From Bacillota bacterium (GTDB lineage: Bacteria; Bacillota; SHA-98; Ch115): DNA of 64,000 nucleotides. Under the pieces are notes generated by a model. That model searched no databases. It had not been told where the DNA came from and saw only the letters and a list, made by a program, of their open reading frames with translations. The stretch is taken from positions 1 to 64,000 of the forward strand of contig JABLXA010000010.1 in the NCBI GenBank assembly GCA_013178415.1. Reading direction: 5' to 3'. Shown here in pieces: positions 37,445 to 46,975 of the stretch; positions within the stretch are counted from its first letter, which is position 1; each line of letters begins with the position of its first letter. The translations under genes and the position numbers were made by a program.

Positions 37445-39307
37445 TTACATCTCCCGCTGCCGCCGGAGCCATTCCAATACAGGGTCGCGGCCTTCGCGGA
37501 TGTCCCGCATGGTGGCGGAGATAGGGACGTCCGGGTAGAGCGCGTCCGCTGGGTCGCGGGCCGGGTCGGGCCGGACGAAGCGGGTGGTGGAGACGTTGAA
37601 AGCCCAGCCGGTGTTGGGTGTCCTGAAATTCAGGATGTCACCATATTCGCTGGGCGTCCCGCCGGTGGGAGTACCGACTACCTGGGCCAGATGGTTGTCG
37701 GAGAGGAGCGCAGCGAAGTCCACGGCAGAGCTGAATGAATGCCACGAGGTCAGGACGTATACCTGGCCCCGGAACAGCTGGTTCGCGCGCGCCCGCGGCT
37801 GGATGGGATAAGGGAACCACCGCCCGTTGAAAAAGGTCTGGCTTAAGAATGTGAGTACGCTCAACCAGAAGCTGCGCTGTTGGGCCAATTGCGGCGAAAA
37901 GCGTGTCCACCGGGATACGGCGCGCAGGTTGCTATAGGGCAGGTATTTTAGAAAGGCGCTTACCACCATGGAATTGCCGCCGCCGTTGCGTCGGAGATCG
38001 ATAGCGACACTCTGGATGTCGTCCTTTTGGACGGCAGCGAAAAACTCATCTACGGCTTGGCGGTAGGCCTTCGTATTATCGCACCTATCCAGCCAAAAAA
38101 GACCATATTCTGCTGAGCGGTCCACAGTCCAGCCGAACCAGGGACGTGGTTCGGCCGCCGGGACCCCGCCGGATGCCACGCCGATCACGTATACCGTCTC
38201 GGGAGCGCCGGGATCACGCCGGGGGATGGGATGGACGGTGAACGTAAGCCGCTGCCCCCGCCGGAGCACTTCGAGGTGGATAGCGCGGCCCTGGCTCCCG
38301 CATTCCTGGATGGCGCGGCCAAGGTCGTCAGTGGAAAGAACCGGCGCACCTTCTACCTTCAAGATCCGGTCGCCCGGCCGAAGACCAGCTTCTGCTGCAG
38401 GGGAAGATGTGCGCCCCGTGGCGGCATCGGTGTCTTCCACGGTCTGGGTGATAGTCAGTCCATCCCATATTGGGATCCGGGCGCTAATGTTAGTGCCGGT
38501 GCTGGCGCTGGCAGTTGTGCCGTCGGTAGCGGTGACCCCAGCGCTGGCGGCGGCGTCGGACGGAGCTCGCCGGGATACCACAGGGTGGGGACGGCGGACA
38601 ACCATGTGAACGGTCTCCCCTCCGGCGCCCTGCTCTCGCTCCCGCTCCCGCTTCTGCCCCTGCTCTTGCTCTTGCTCTTGCTCCTGCACCAAGCCCAGGC
38701 CTTGCAGGACTATGCCGTTCCCTAAGTATTGGCCGCCTACGGCTTTGACCCAATACAGATTCCCATGGGGGATCCAGGCACTGAGCTCTGTCAACAACTG
38801 CTCAGGCGTGCGACCGCCCAGGCTGACCAGCTCATCCCCTGGACGCACAGGAAGGGTGGGGTCGAGGACCTGGGTGACCACGATCCCGTCTTCGGCCCAG
38901 GTCAGGCCCACCGGAAGCAACCCTGCGTCAGGGGGCCAGAGAATGGTGTGTGCATCCTGCAGGGAAGAGACTAGGGCATTAGCCAGGGCGAAAAACCTCC
39001 ATGCTGATAAGGGCTGCTGTAGCTGCGCTTTCATAGCACCGGCGCGTGCCGCGAATTCATCACGTGCAAAGCGGCTGGTCAGGGCGGGGTGGACTTGCTG
39101 TATGACCGAGGTAATATAACTCAGGTCCTCCAGCATCTCTTGAGGCTGCAGCAACTCCTTGCCTGGCAACGATGTCTCCCCAGGAGTAGCCGCAGTTGCA
39201 GGGGACGTTGCCGTCCGCAGGCCCGCCGGCAGGCCTGCCACCACCAACAGTAACGTCAGTGGGAGAGCCAGGATCCAAACTTTAAGCCGTAACCAGCTTG
39301 GGTTCAA
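37445..39307 (-). CDS. S41-family C-terminal-processing-like peptidase with PDZ domain, exported
   Basis: 620 residues. The N-terminus has a signal-like helix (LKVWILALPLTLLLVVAGLP). A PDZ domain lies at about residues 290-350 (AAEAGLRPGDRILKVEG). The S41 core has SVAIDLRRNGGGNSMVVSAF and VLTSWHSFSSAVDFAALLSD with the nucleophilic Ser, then VVGTPTGGTPSEYGD. Near residue 207 a stretch of alternating Gln/Glu then Arg/Glu residues is encoded by tandem hexanucleotides and interrupts the protein; it is not a family feature. It is expected to act at the outer face of the membrane on unknown substrates. It is transcribed alone, converging on the XRE-ImmA remnant. Confidence 0.85.
   Translation of the reverse strand: MNPSWLRLKVWILALPLTLLLVVAGLPAGLRTATSPATAATPGETSLPGKELLQPQEMLEDLSYITSVIQQVHPALTSRFARDEFAARAGAMKAQLQQPLSAWRFFALANALVSSLQDAHTILWPPDAGLLPVGLTWAEDGIVVTQVLDPTLPVRPGDELVSLGGRTPEQLLTELSAWIPHGNLYWVKAVGGQYLGNGIVLQGLGLVQEQEQEQEQGQKREREREQGAGGETVHMVVRRPHPVVSRRAPSDAAASAGVTATDGTTASASTGTNISARIPIWDGLTITQTVEDTDAATGRTSSPAAEAGLRPGDRILKVEGAPVLSTDDLGRAIQECGSQGRAIHLEVLRRGQRLTFTVHPIPRRDPGAPETVYVIGVASGGVPAAEPRPWFGWTVDRSAEYGLFWLDRCDNTKAYRQAVDEFFAAVQKDDIQSVAIDLRRNGGGNSMVVSAFLKYLPYSNLRAVSRWTRFSPQLAQQRSFWLSVLTFLSQTFFNGRWFPYPIQPRARANQLFRGQVYVLTSWHSFSSAVDFAALLSDNHLAQVVGTPTGGTPSEYGDILNFRTPNTGWAFNVSTTRFVRPDPARDPADALYPDVPISATMRDIREGRDPVLEWLRRQREM
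38600..38700. repeat. Hexanucleotide repeat inside the S41 peptidase gene
   Basis: On the plus strand TTGCTC and close variants (CTGCTC, CTCCTG, CGCTCC) are repeated many times from about 38628 to 38692. Each unit adds two residues to the Gln/Glu or Arg/Glu run, so length changes stay in frame. Confidence 0.65.
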
Positions 39308-39802
39308 CCATGTTCAACCTCCGTAACTATCCAGGACTTCTCGAAAAATCTGGTGCCTGACGATTTCGGCCTTGAATTCGGTGGCAGTAATGGGCTGAGC
39401 ATTGAGACTACCCCTATAAGTATTGTGCACTTCCATTGTACTCAAATCGCATGGAAACGGCAACGAGGATCGCACATAGGCCTCCTCCTTCTTCAGCGCA
39501 CCAGCCACCCCTCCGCCGGCTCAGAGGGCTCAGACAACTCATACGCATCAGCACCTATCCACTGGGCTGTCCGGTAGCGATTCTACAATTTTACACCAAC
39601 GTAATATACAGACTGGCAGCGCAGTGATAAAATTTGAATAGAAGGGCCGCCTAACGTGCTAGTAGTTGGGTTGGCTGTATAGTTGGCGGTGCAGTATAGT
39701 TGCCAGTATGGAAGGGCCAAAATAGCGAAGGAGGGGGGAAGCGGCGTCTTCCCCACATGCCTGAATGCCTGAAAGCATGGGCTTCCGACGCCGCGTAATT
39801 CG
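39308..39802. other. Intergenic region, nothing recognised
   Basis: About 495 bp between divergent genes. Several short frames exist on both strands, but none shows family features. Promoters for the S41 gene and the ABC exporter are expected here; no consensus box is convincing. The ABC gene also lacks a clear ribosome site. Confidence 0.4.
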
Positions 39803-40669
39803 TTGAGTGGATCTTTCCTATTGAATTTGGAGGGAGTTACCAAGACCTATCGTGGGAGCGCGCGACCCGCGGTTGACAGCCTCGACCTTGGGGTTAGATC
39901 AGGCGAGATATTTGGATTCCTTGGCCCGAATGGCGCCGGGAAAACCACCACCATAAAAATAGTTGTGGGGCTTCTGAGGCCTGATAAGGGGCGAGTCATT
40001 CTGGACGGTTTTGACGCAGCAAGAGATCCAATTCGCGTCAAACGCCAGATTGGATATGTCCCTGATAATCCGGACCTATATGACAGGCTCACCGGAATTG
40101 AGTACCTCAATTTCATCGCGGATGTGTTTGGTGTTTCACAAGATGAAAGAAGGCGACGAATTCAGGATCTTGCAGATATGTTTGAGTTGAGCGGGGCAAT
40201 CACTGATATAATCCAGAGTTACTCGCATGGGATGAAGCAAAAGCTGGCGCTCATGGGCGCCCTGTTGCACGACCCTCGCCTATTCATCCTGGACGAGCCC
40301 ATGGTCGGCCTCGACCCCAGATCCTCCCACCTCTTCAAGGAGCTCATGCGAAAACACTGCGACCGCGGAAATGCAGTATTCTTTTCCACCCACATACTCG
40401 AGGTTGCAGAAAGGCTATGTGACAGGGTGGGCATCATCAACCGGGGGCGCCTCATCGCCTCCGGCACAATGGAAGAGCTTCGCGCCATGCACAAGACAGA
40501 TGAATCCCTCGAGGATATCTTCCTCGAGTTGACAGAAACCAGATCGCTCGAGACCGCATCGCTCGATACCACTATGGAAACCGGGTCTCCAAATCTAAAG
40601 GCCGGGATAAAAACCGGAAAGGCCGGGACCAGGCTGCCCGGGGCAGGGAAGGGGGATCGAGGCCGGTGA
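39803..40669 (+). CDS. ABC-2-type exporter ATP-binding protein
   Basis: 288 residues. Walker A is GPNGAGKTTT, the Q-loop region is IGYVPDNPDLYDRLTG, the signature is SYSHGMKQKLAL (a common variant in this group), Walker B is LFILDEPMVGLDP, and the H-loop is FFSTHILEVAERL. A C-terminal tail of about 45 residues is low in complexity (TETRSLETASLDTTMETG). The start is uncertain: TTG 39803 and TTG 39821 are both possible and neither has a good ribosome site. It overlaps the permease gene by four bases (GTGA). Confidence 0.88.
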   Translation: MSGSFLLNLEGVTKTYRGSARPAVDSLDLGVRSGEIFGFLGPNGAGKTTTIKIVVGLLRPDKGRVILDGFDAARDPIRVKRQIGYVPDNPDLYDRLTGIEYLNFIADVFGVSQDERRRRIQDLADMFELSGAITDIIQSYSHGMKQKLALMGALLHDPRLFILDEPMVGLDPRSSHLFKELMRKHCDRGNAVFFSTHILEVAERLCDRVGIINRGRLIASGTMEELRAMHKTDESLEDIFLELTETRSLETASLDTTMETGSPNLKAGIKTGKAGTRLPGAGKGDRGR

Positions 40670-42375
40670 AAACACGCCTTTTATCCTTGATCCTCACCCA
40701 GCTAAATATGAATTTCGGTATATCGCATTCGCGCTACTACTATCTAAAAAAGCGCGAACGCCTCTGGGAGCCAATCCTTATTGCGTTTTCTATCGGTATC
40801 CTCGCCGTCTTGCTGGCTATCGGGGTCTTCAAGCTTGCATCTATGTATTATGATGCCACCGCCGCCCTGGGGCAGGAGGATTTGACCCTGATCCTTGGCA
40901 TACTGCTATCCCAGGTCATAGTGATGATCCTGGGTTTTGTCCTGGTTATAGCGGTCTTTTACTTCTCAAACGACCTGCTCATCTTGATTCCATTGCCCTT
41001 CCGGCCAGCGGAGGTGCTTCTGGGGAAGTTTTCAGTAATCCTCGCAAATGAATATGTCGGGCTCGCAGTGTTTCTCATCCCCCTGATCATTGCCTACGCC
41101 ATTAAGGCTGGTGTGAACCCACTGGTGTATGGACTGACAGCAATAGCGATATTCCTCTCGCTTCCCGTAATTCCATTGGTCATCGCCGCCATCCCGGCGG
41201 TGCTCCTGATGCGAGTGACGAATCTCTCCCGGAGAAAAGACGCTCTTATCATGATTGGTGGATTTCTGTTCATCACCCTTGTACTAGGGTTTCAGATCCT
41301 TGTGCAGACGACGATTCCGGCACCTGGTGAGGAGAGCGAGTTCGTAAGAAAGATGCTTTCGGCGGCCAATAGCCTCGTGGACATCGCGGGGAGACAGTTC
41401 CCTCCCAGCATATGGGCGACAAAGGCCCTCGCAGAGGCGGGGACAGCGCCAGGTCTATCCAATCTCGTCCTTTTTCTTGGGGCATCAGTCTTGGGAGTCG
41501 CAGCGCTTCTCGCGATAGGAAACAAGGTCTTTTACGAAGGGGTTATCAGCGGTTTTGAGGCGGGGGCGCGAACGAGACGGAAATCCCTCGTGCTCGTAAA
41601 TGAGCTTCCCGTTTCAAGATACCTTGAACACTCCCCATATGTGGCCATTGCGCTCACTGAAATGCGGCTGTTCGTCAGGACACCTGCTTTCGTGCTCAAC
41701 GGTTTTGCCGGTTTTGTGATATTCCCGGTGATGATGATCATGATGTCTACTGTGGGCAAATCCGGACTCCAGCAGTTCTGGGAAATGCTATATTCCGTCC
41801 CTGATATAAGGGCAGTGGGCGCGCTAGTCGTCGGCGCGTATTTTTTTGTCATGGCGGCCATGTCTTCCATCCCGGTTACGCCTTTTTCACGAGAGGGGAT
41901 GAGGAATATATGGATTCCGATGAGCTTGCCCCTGAGCGGCAGGATGGTTGCTCTAGGTAAGGCACTCGGAGCTGAATGGATGATTATCCTTGGTGCTTTG
42001 CCCGGGCTTGCCGCTATCGAGTATATCCTCAGGCTCCCTTTGTGGTCCTTATTGGCAGGGACGATCATCGGGATATTGGCATCCTCCAGCTTTTGCCTGT
42101 GGGGCGTGGTCATTGACATGGCGCGCCCGATGTTAAACTGGAACGATCCTCAGAAGGCCATCAAGTCGAATCTCAATACAGTCTTGGGGATGCTGGTGGG
42201 CTTTGTTATTGTTGTAATATTAGGGTTCGCTGTGATGCTGGCCCTTGATGCAGGGCTCCCAGGCTGGGCAGTAGTGGCGGCAATGATTCTGCTTATTATA
42301 GTCGCGTCAGCTTTGACACTCAGGATCGCAGGCACGATTGCCGACCACGTCTGGGGGGCGGGCATCACCTCCTGA
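40666..42375 (+). CDS. ABC exporter permease (large ABC-2-like membrane protein)
   Basis: 569 residues, GTG start inside the stop of the ATPase gene. About twelve to fourteen hydrophobic segments are visible, including LLSQVIVMILGFVLVIAVFY near the start and FVLNGFAGFVIFPVMMIMM in the middle. The pattern matches the Bacillota family of large exporter permeases (PF16949-like) paired with an ATPase of the type upstream. Substrate unknown. No accessory gene follows directly. Confidence 0.82.
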   Translation: MKTRLLSLILTQLNMNFGISHSRYYYLKKRERLWEPILIAFSIGILAVLLAIGVFKLASMYYDATAALGQEDLTLILGILLSQVIVMILGFVLVIAVFYFSNDLLILIPLPFRPAEVLLGKFSVILANEYVGLAVFLIPLIIAYAIKAGVNPLVYGLTAIAIFLSLPVIPLVIAAIPAVLLMRVTNLSRRKDALIMIGGFLFITLVLGFQILVQTTIPAPGEESEFVRKMLSAANSLVDIAGRQFPPSIWATKALAEAGTAPGLSNLVLFLGASVLGVAALLAIGNKVFYEGVISGFEAGARTRRKSLVLVNELPVSRYLEHSPYVAIALTEMRLFVRTPAFVLNGFAGFVIFPVMMIMMSTVGKSGLQQFWEMLYSVPDIRAVGALVVGAYFFVMAAMSSIPVTPFSREGMRNIWIPMSLPLSGRMVALGKALGAEWMIILGALPGLAAIEYILRLPLWSLLAGTIIGILASSSFCLWGVVIDMARPMLNWNDPQKAIKSNLNTVLGMLVGFVIVVILGFAVMLALDAGLPGWAVVAAMILLIIVASALTLRIAGTIADHVWGAGITS

Positions 42376-42529
42376 GCACTGAGCACCTTGACGGTCCCCT
42401 CCGGGGCACCCAACATCTGTCACCGTAGTCCGGGTAACGCCCTGGCGGGCAAAGAGCAAGTCCATGTTGGCAATTGACTGACGCCAGTGATCTTATGGTG
42501 GACCCCAAGCTAAAGGAGATGATGTACCA

Positions 42530-43276
42530 ATGAGTTTCGCCGATAAGGTCGTTATAGTTACGGGAGCCGGTAGAGGAATCGGGAAATGCATTGCCATGAC
42601 ATATGCATCCCACGGCGCGAAGGTGGTCATAGCAGAAAAAGATTCAGCCTTTGGTGAAGAGACTCTCAAATCGATAAGAGAATCCGGTGGAGAGGCCATT
42701 TTCTGTCCGACGGACGTGACAAAGCCCGGAGATATTCAGAGGTTGATGAAAGAAGTCGATGAGGCTTATTGTGGAATCGATATTTTGATTAACAATGCTG
42801 GCATTTCTATACCGAAATCTCCCTATGAGTTAACCGTCGAGGACTGGAATCTTGTGTTGAATACCAATCTACGCAGCATCTTTCTCTGCTCTCGCGAGGC
42901 GGCGAAGGTCATGCGAAGACGGGGCAGGGGATCGATCGTAAATATCGCCTCCACCCGGGCTTTCATGTCTGAGCCGAATACAGAGGCTTATGCAGCTTCA
43001 AAGGGCGGGATCATCGCATTGACCCATGCTTTGGCTGTTTCGCTTGGGCCGGATCATATTCAGGTGAATGCCATCAGCCCGGGCTGGATCGAAACAGGAG
43101 ATTACAGCCAGTTGCGCGAGATTGATCACCTTCAGCATCCAGCCGGGCGGGTTGGAAAACCCGACGATATAGCCAGGGCCTGCCTCTATCTCACCAAAGA
43201 AGAAAATGATTTCATCACCGGAGCCAATATCGTGATCGATGGGGGAATGACACGCAAGATGATCTATGTTCCTTGA
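42530..43276 (+). CDS. Short-chain dehydrogenase/reductase (FabG-like)
   Basis: 248 residues, the usual length of classical SDRs. TGAGRGIGK is the cofactor loop, NNAGISIP the NNAG motif, NIASTRAF carries the catalytic Ser, and YAASKGG the YxxxK pair. ISPGWIETG and FITGANIVIDGGMTRKM end the protein as in the family. E-K-D after strand 2 (VVIAEKDS) suggests NAD(H). AAAGGAG eleven bases before ATG 42530 supports the start. Substrate unknown. Confidence 0.92.
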   Translation: MSFADKVVIVTGAGRGIGKCIAMTYASHGAKVVIAEKDSAFGEETLKSIRESGGEAIFCPTDVTKPGDIQRLMKEVDEAYCGIDILINNAGISIPKSPYELTVEDWNLVLNTNLRSIFLCSREAAKVMRRRGRGSIVNIASTRAFMSEPNTEAYAASKGGIIALTHALAVSLGPDHIQVNAISPGWIETGDYSQLREIDHLQHPAGRVGKPDDIARACLYLTKEENDFITGANIVIDGGMTRKMIYVP

Positions 43277-43374
43277 CACTGTGATATCAGTCCGCCAGGG
43301 CAACCTCCCAGAGATGTGCGGTTGCGCAGTACCCTACCCCATTATGCGACCCTATTATGCGACGAAGCAAATTA

Positions 43375-43626
43375 GCGGGCGGACCAATGGAGGCCGGCTT
43401 CGCGTGCAAGGCGCATCGCCTCCTGGTATTCGCGCCGGGTTATCGGGCGGTCGAGGGGCGGATGTTCCCTGGCGCGGTATTCAGGCCGGTACTGGACCAT
43501 GATGTTGATATAGGTGTCGCGCGAGATCTCGTCTGCAATGAACCTGACGATCTCGGCCATTCCTGCTTTGCAAAAACCAGGATAGCTGGCAAACTGCCTG
43601 TAGCCTTTTAGCCCGAGTACCTGAAC
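43375..43626 (-). pseudogene. C-terminal remnant of a PflX-like radical SAM protein
   Basis: The minus strand reads VRFIADEISRDTYINIMVQY, RPEYRAREHPPLDRPITR and REYQEAMRLAREAGL then a stop. This is the characteristic end of COG1313 (PflX-type) radical SAM proteins. The upstream part containing the CxxxCxxC motif is not present; the frame runs on without similarity to 43749. Confidence 0.65.
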
Positions 43627-43702
43627 GATATCTGAAAGGCGGCGAGAAAAGCTCGCAGATCTGGGGCGCAGAGGAGGATTTGGAGAGAGTGGGGGTTTTC
43701 TC

Positions 43703-43882
43703 ATGCGAAGGAAATTGAAGCAAATGCCCATAGGGATAGACAGCTTCAAGAATGTATATACGTTCTCAAGTAAGACGGCGGAGGAAGCGGCAAGGGAAGC
43801 ATTGCAGCAGATAGAGAGCCGCAGGTATGACGGAGGGATAAAGAATATAGGCGTGAAGGAACGGAGTCATTGCGGCCATTGA
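43703..43882 (+). pseudogene. Deletion relic of an AAA-ATPase-like/DUF1703 protein (59 residues)
   Basis: The frame starts MRRKLKQMPIGIDSFK, which resembles the N-terminus of the AAA-ATPase-like family (PF09820). It then jumps to AEEAAREALQQIESRRYDGG and IKNIGV, resembling the C-terminal nuclease-like end (DUF1703). About 400 residues between are missing, yet the fusion is in frame. Such intact proteins are about 500 residues. It is more probably a relic than a functional small gene. Confidence 0.55.
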
Positions 43883-43914
43883 TTTTTGCAGATATGTTGA
43901 TATGTTGCAGCGCC

Positions 43915-43943
43915 TTGTCGTCAGCAGCCCTGCATGTTATAAT
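43915..43943 (+). promoter_or_regulatory. Promoter of the MNT/HEPN pair
   Basis: TTGTCG at 43915 and a perfect TATAAT at 43938 with a 17-bp spacer, 48 bp before the start codon. CATGT (43933) and ACATG (43946) form a small inverted repeat around the -10. Confidence 0.7.
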
Positions 43944-43990
43944 GCACATGATTGATATGCCTACCATTGTCAGAAGAGGCGAGTGCATTC

Positions 43991-44419
43991 ATGCTGGAAT
44001 ATGATCGGCAAAAGGAGATTGTGCGTTACCTCGCGTCCGATTCCAGGGTCATACTAGCATTTCTTTTTGGTTCATTTGCAAAAGACAGAGCTAGGTCCAG
44101 TTCAGATCTGGATATTGCCGTCTATCTAGCGTCGCCTTATTTAGACCAGGATGTTGCCGACATCTGGAATCATTTGGAAGATATTTCACACCGAGATGTA
44201 GATCTTATCGTGTTAAATGACGCCCCACCCGGTATATCCTGGACCGCAATGCGGGGGAGAATTCTTGTTGACAAAAATCCGAAGCTGCGGCTAGAACTCA
44301 TGCTTGCAAAATCACGCGAAGCTGAGGATTTCCGCGAGTTCCAAATGGATTTTTTGCGCGAAAGAAGCCGGCATTGGGGGAAGAAGCATGTTCAGCCTAT
44401 CAGCAGAGCAGATCAATAG
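43991..44419 (+). CDS. mntA: MntA-type minimal nucleotidyltransferase (antitoxin)
   Basis: 142 residues from ATG 43991; upstream codons back to 43952 are in frame but not conserved. FLFGSFAKDRARSSSDLDIAV holds the GS(x)nDxD motif (G27, S28, D39, D41), and DVDLIVLND supplies the third Asp. In characterised pairs MntA transfers AMP onto a Tyr of the HEPN partner and so disables it. It overlaps the HEPN gene by 32 bp. Confidence 0.88.
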   Translation: MLEYDRQKEIVRYLASDSRVILAFLFGSFAKDRARSSSDLDIAVYLASPYLDQDVADIWNHLEDISHRDVDLIVLNDAPPGISWTAMRGRILVDKNPKLRLELMLAKSREAEDFREFQMDFLRERSRHWGKKHVQPISRADQ

Positions 44420-44828
44420 CATTGCGTTAAGGTTGGATTTTCTTCGAGTAGAAGCGGGGGATCTTCTCCGATTTGCCACCATGACCCAGGCGGATTATAT
44501 TACAGATAGAGATCGTAGGCGCAGCTTGGAAAGATTGGTCGAAAACATTGTGAATGCCTGCACTGATATAGTCAAAATCGTATTATCTTCAGAAGATCTC
44601 CCTGTGCCGGAAACTTATCGTGATGCTATGGTGCAGGCCGGGATAGTAGGGCTTCTTGAAGAGAGCCTTGCTGAGAAGCTCGCGGAATTCACCCGCATGA
44701 GAAATATCATTGCGCATCAATATCTTGATATTCGTTGGGCAGCGCTTCGCAACTTCATCGATGACAGCCCTGCCGCTTTGCGGCAATTTATCAGTAATGT
44801 AGAGGCTCTACTAAATAAGGCCACCTGA
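44388..44828 (+). CDS. hepT: HepT-type HEPN RNase toxin (DUF86)
   Basis: 146 residues. The HEPN catalytic motif is RNIIAHQY with R105, H110 and Y112, matching Rx4HxY. In the known systems the Tyr is AMPylated by MntA. LERLVENIVNACTDIVKIV is the conserved second helix. All residues for toxicity and its control are present, so the pair should be functional. The start at ATG 44388 is set by AGGGGGAAG upstream. Confidence 0.9.
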   Translation: MFSLSAEQINSIALRLDFLRVEAGDLLRFATMTQADYITDRDRRRSLERLVENIVNACTDIVKIVLSSEDLPVPETYRDAMVQAGIVGLLEESLAEKLAEFTRMRNIIAHQYLDIRWAALRNFIDDSPAALRQFISNVEALLNKAT

Positions 44829-44995
44829 AATATTAGAGAGAAAGTCATCACCTATACATTTAGGCTGGGAAGCTATGGTGGGGGCTGTTGATATCGGTGA
44901 CACCTGGGCGACCAGACGTGGACGGGGAGAAGCCGGTAGCCCAAGAGATCACGTAAGCGACTATTTGGCGCCGCGAGATGTGTCCTACGAGCTCT

Positions 44996-45640
44996 CTAGC
45001 GGAAATAGATCAGAGCTCCAAGGCCAGAAAAGTCAAAGAGAATATGAGAGATGGTCGTCCAGAGAATCGAGCCAGTGCGTCTCGCTACCCAACCCCACAT
45101 CAGGCCCACCAGCCCAGCTACAATCACCAAGGAAACGCTTCCCCCGGGCGCGGTATTTGGGAATACAGATTGGGGTGAAAAATGCCAGACCCCAAAGCCA
45201 ATGGCCGGATAGATATAGCCAAGGAACAAATGACCTGGAAATATTTTAACATAAGTTCCTCGCCAAAGGACTTCCTCGAGGGTTCCATTGACCAGGGCGA
45301 TACCGGACGACGCTAGAATGATCACTAGATCTGCTCTTGGCAATACTTTCGGGAAGGCATAGCCAAAACCCAAAATCAGAGGTATCATCAAGAGGGTCAA
45401 ACCTAACCATGCCGGCCGCCCGAAACGGAAAGGCGTATCCCGGAATGACTCTCGGAAACCCTGGCGTCCTAGAATCCATAGAGAAAAGAATAGGCCCCAA
45501 CAAATCCAGTAGAATAGGAAACCGCCGAAATAGCCGGCCTTGGGGCCGAAGAGCGCAACCAGCCACTGATAACAAAGATAGGTGCTTATGGAGAGCACTA
45601 GTGGCATCAAAATCAAAGCCTTCTGTTTCAAGGAAAACAT
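44996..45640 (-). CDS. CPBP-family intramembrane metalloprotease
   Basis: 214 residues from ATG 45640 (45658 is an alternative), with about six to seven membrane helices. The glutamate motif is NGTLEEVLWRG (EExxxR), FGVWH gives the second motif (FxxxH) and SHILFD the third His. All active-site residues of the Rce1/CPBP (PF02517) family are kept. In bacteria these proteins often provide bacteriocin self-immunity or process peptides; no bacteriocin gene is seen beside it. Divergent from the methyltransferase gene. Confidence 0.88.
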   Translation of the reverse strand: MFSLKQKALILMPLVLSISTYLCYQWLVALFGPKAGYFGGFLFYWICWGLFFSLWILGRQGFRESFRDTPFRFGRPAWLGLTLLMIPLILGFGYAFPKVLPRADLVIILASSGIALVNGTLEEVLWRGTYVKIFPGHLFLGYIYPAIGFGVWHFSPQSVFPNTAPGGSVSLVIVAGLVGLMWGWVARRTGSILWTTISHILFDFSGLGALIYFR

Positions 45641-45996
45641 TGATCGTCTCCCCTCCAAACTGGTTTCGTTCTTGGTCGCACATGGCGGAGAAGGATGTCT
45701 CAGTAGTTATGGGGTTCAGGCTGTCAGCTACATCATGCAATTGGAAATGGGTCGCAGATATGAGTATATCATGGAAGAAGCTGGTTTACAACATGCGTAT
45801 TCGGCCAAACTGGGAATATCCCATGGCCTCCCATGGATGATGGTATGCCCCTGGCAATTGGCGGCGCTAAGTTCAGATACATGCAAAACAGGTAGACAGA
45901 AAAGAGTGCAGGGGCTATCCTAGGTTGGAACTCGCTTACAGACAGGAGACACAAAGAACTTAACGCCTTTCTTCAATGATTGGAGGTTTATGCGAA

Positions 45997-46674
45997 ATGA
46001 GTAATCACGGGCCTGCAAATATCGAAAGGATGTCTGAATTCTTTGACAGAAGGGCGGAAGGCTATGACTCGCATATGAGGGAGGTACTTGCAGCCGATTT
46101 TCAACCTTTCTATAGAGCGGTGGCCACCCCCATGACTCCAACGAGCGAACGGATTTCCATCCTCGACCTTGGTTGCGGGACCGGTCTTGAGCTCGAAGAT
46201 ATCTTTGCCAGAATTCCAAACGCTCGCGTTACTTGCATAGATTTATCAGCAAATATGCTGGATAGATTAAAAGCTAAATATCTCGGAAGGTCACATCAGC
46301 TCACTATCATCCATGGGTCATATCTGACGACCCATTTCTCAGAAGGGAAATTCGACTATGCAGTGTCGGTCCAGGCGATGCATCACTTCGTAAAGGACAT
46401 AAAACGAGGGTTGTATGAAAGGATCAAAAATGCTCTCAAGCCAGGCGGCAAATATATAGAAGGTGACTATGTGGTATCCCCCGAGGAGGAAGAGCGTTAT
46501 CTCGCTGAATATGCTGCAAAGATGGCCGGGGACCCTAGTGAGGCCATTTATCATGTAGATATCCCATTTTCGGTCGATACCCAGAGGAGACTTTTGTTAG
46601 AGGTAGGTTTCGCCAGAGTGGACGTTATCTTCAATAAGGAACGAGCCGCTGTCTATTCTGCCGCCCGATCATAG
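45997..46674 (+). CDS. Class I SAM-dependent methyltransferase
   Basis: 225 residues from ATG 45997, behind GGAGGTTTATGCGAA; an upstream ATG at 45976 is less likely. SILDLGCGTGLELEDIF is motif I, CIDLSANML motif II, and FDYAVSVQAMHHFV motif IV, as in the UbiE/methyltransferase-25 group. EGDYVVSPEEEERYLAEYAA is a short helical insert. The substrate is unknown and the gene appears to be on its own. Confidence 0.88.
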   Translation: MSNHGPANIERMSEFFDRRAEGYDSHMREVLAADFQPFYRAVATPMTPTSERISILDLGCGTGLELEDIFARIPNARVTCIDLSANMLDRLKAKYLGRSHQLTIIHGSYLTTHFSEGKFDYAVSVQAMHHFVKDIKRGLYERIKNALKPGGKYIEGDYVVSPEEEERYLAEYAAKMAGDPSEAIYHVDIPFSVDTQRRLLLEVGFARVDVIFNKERAAVYSAARS

Positions 46675-46975
46675 TGATTTGTTTCTATCTGGATGCATAA
46701 ATGATAAAGTGCAGCGTATCTCGCCCTGGCTGAAAGAGAGAAATGTGAGCTTTGGACGGCTGATGCGCCTTTTGCCAGGGTCGCATCAGTCAGCTATCCA
46801 TTGGTTCGAAGCCTGGCGCAGGGTTAGGTTCGATAAAGGCCGGGCAGCGCGCAGCTTAAGATCTTTCGGTTTTTAAAGGTGAATGGTATAATAAATTTAA
46901 TCCTTTTAATAATGTCTAGGATTTTGTGGCTCCCAGAGCCACGCAGTTCTATTGTCTTGCGAAAGGAGAATGTGA
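46675..46975. other. Intergenic region before second AAA-ATPase paralogue
   Basis: 300 bp with no gene recognised apart from the extended -10 promoter at 46884. A short frame at 46679-46876 has no similarity to a known family. Confidence 0.4.
46884..46892 (+). promoter_or_regulatory. Extended -10 promoter of second AAA-ATPase paralogue
   Basis: TGGTATAAT, 89 bp before the start codon and preceded by A, as in the first paralogue (31580). No convincing -35. Confidence 0.6.

Noticed and set aside
44875-45249. Plus-strand open frame opposite the CPBP protease
   Set aside because: It is the complement of a well-supported membrane protease with all active-site motifs and has no family features itself.
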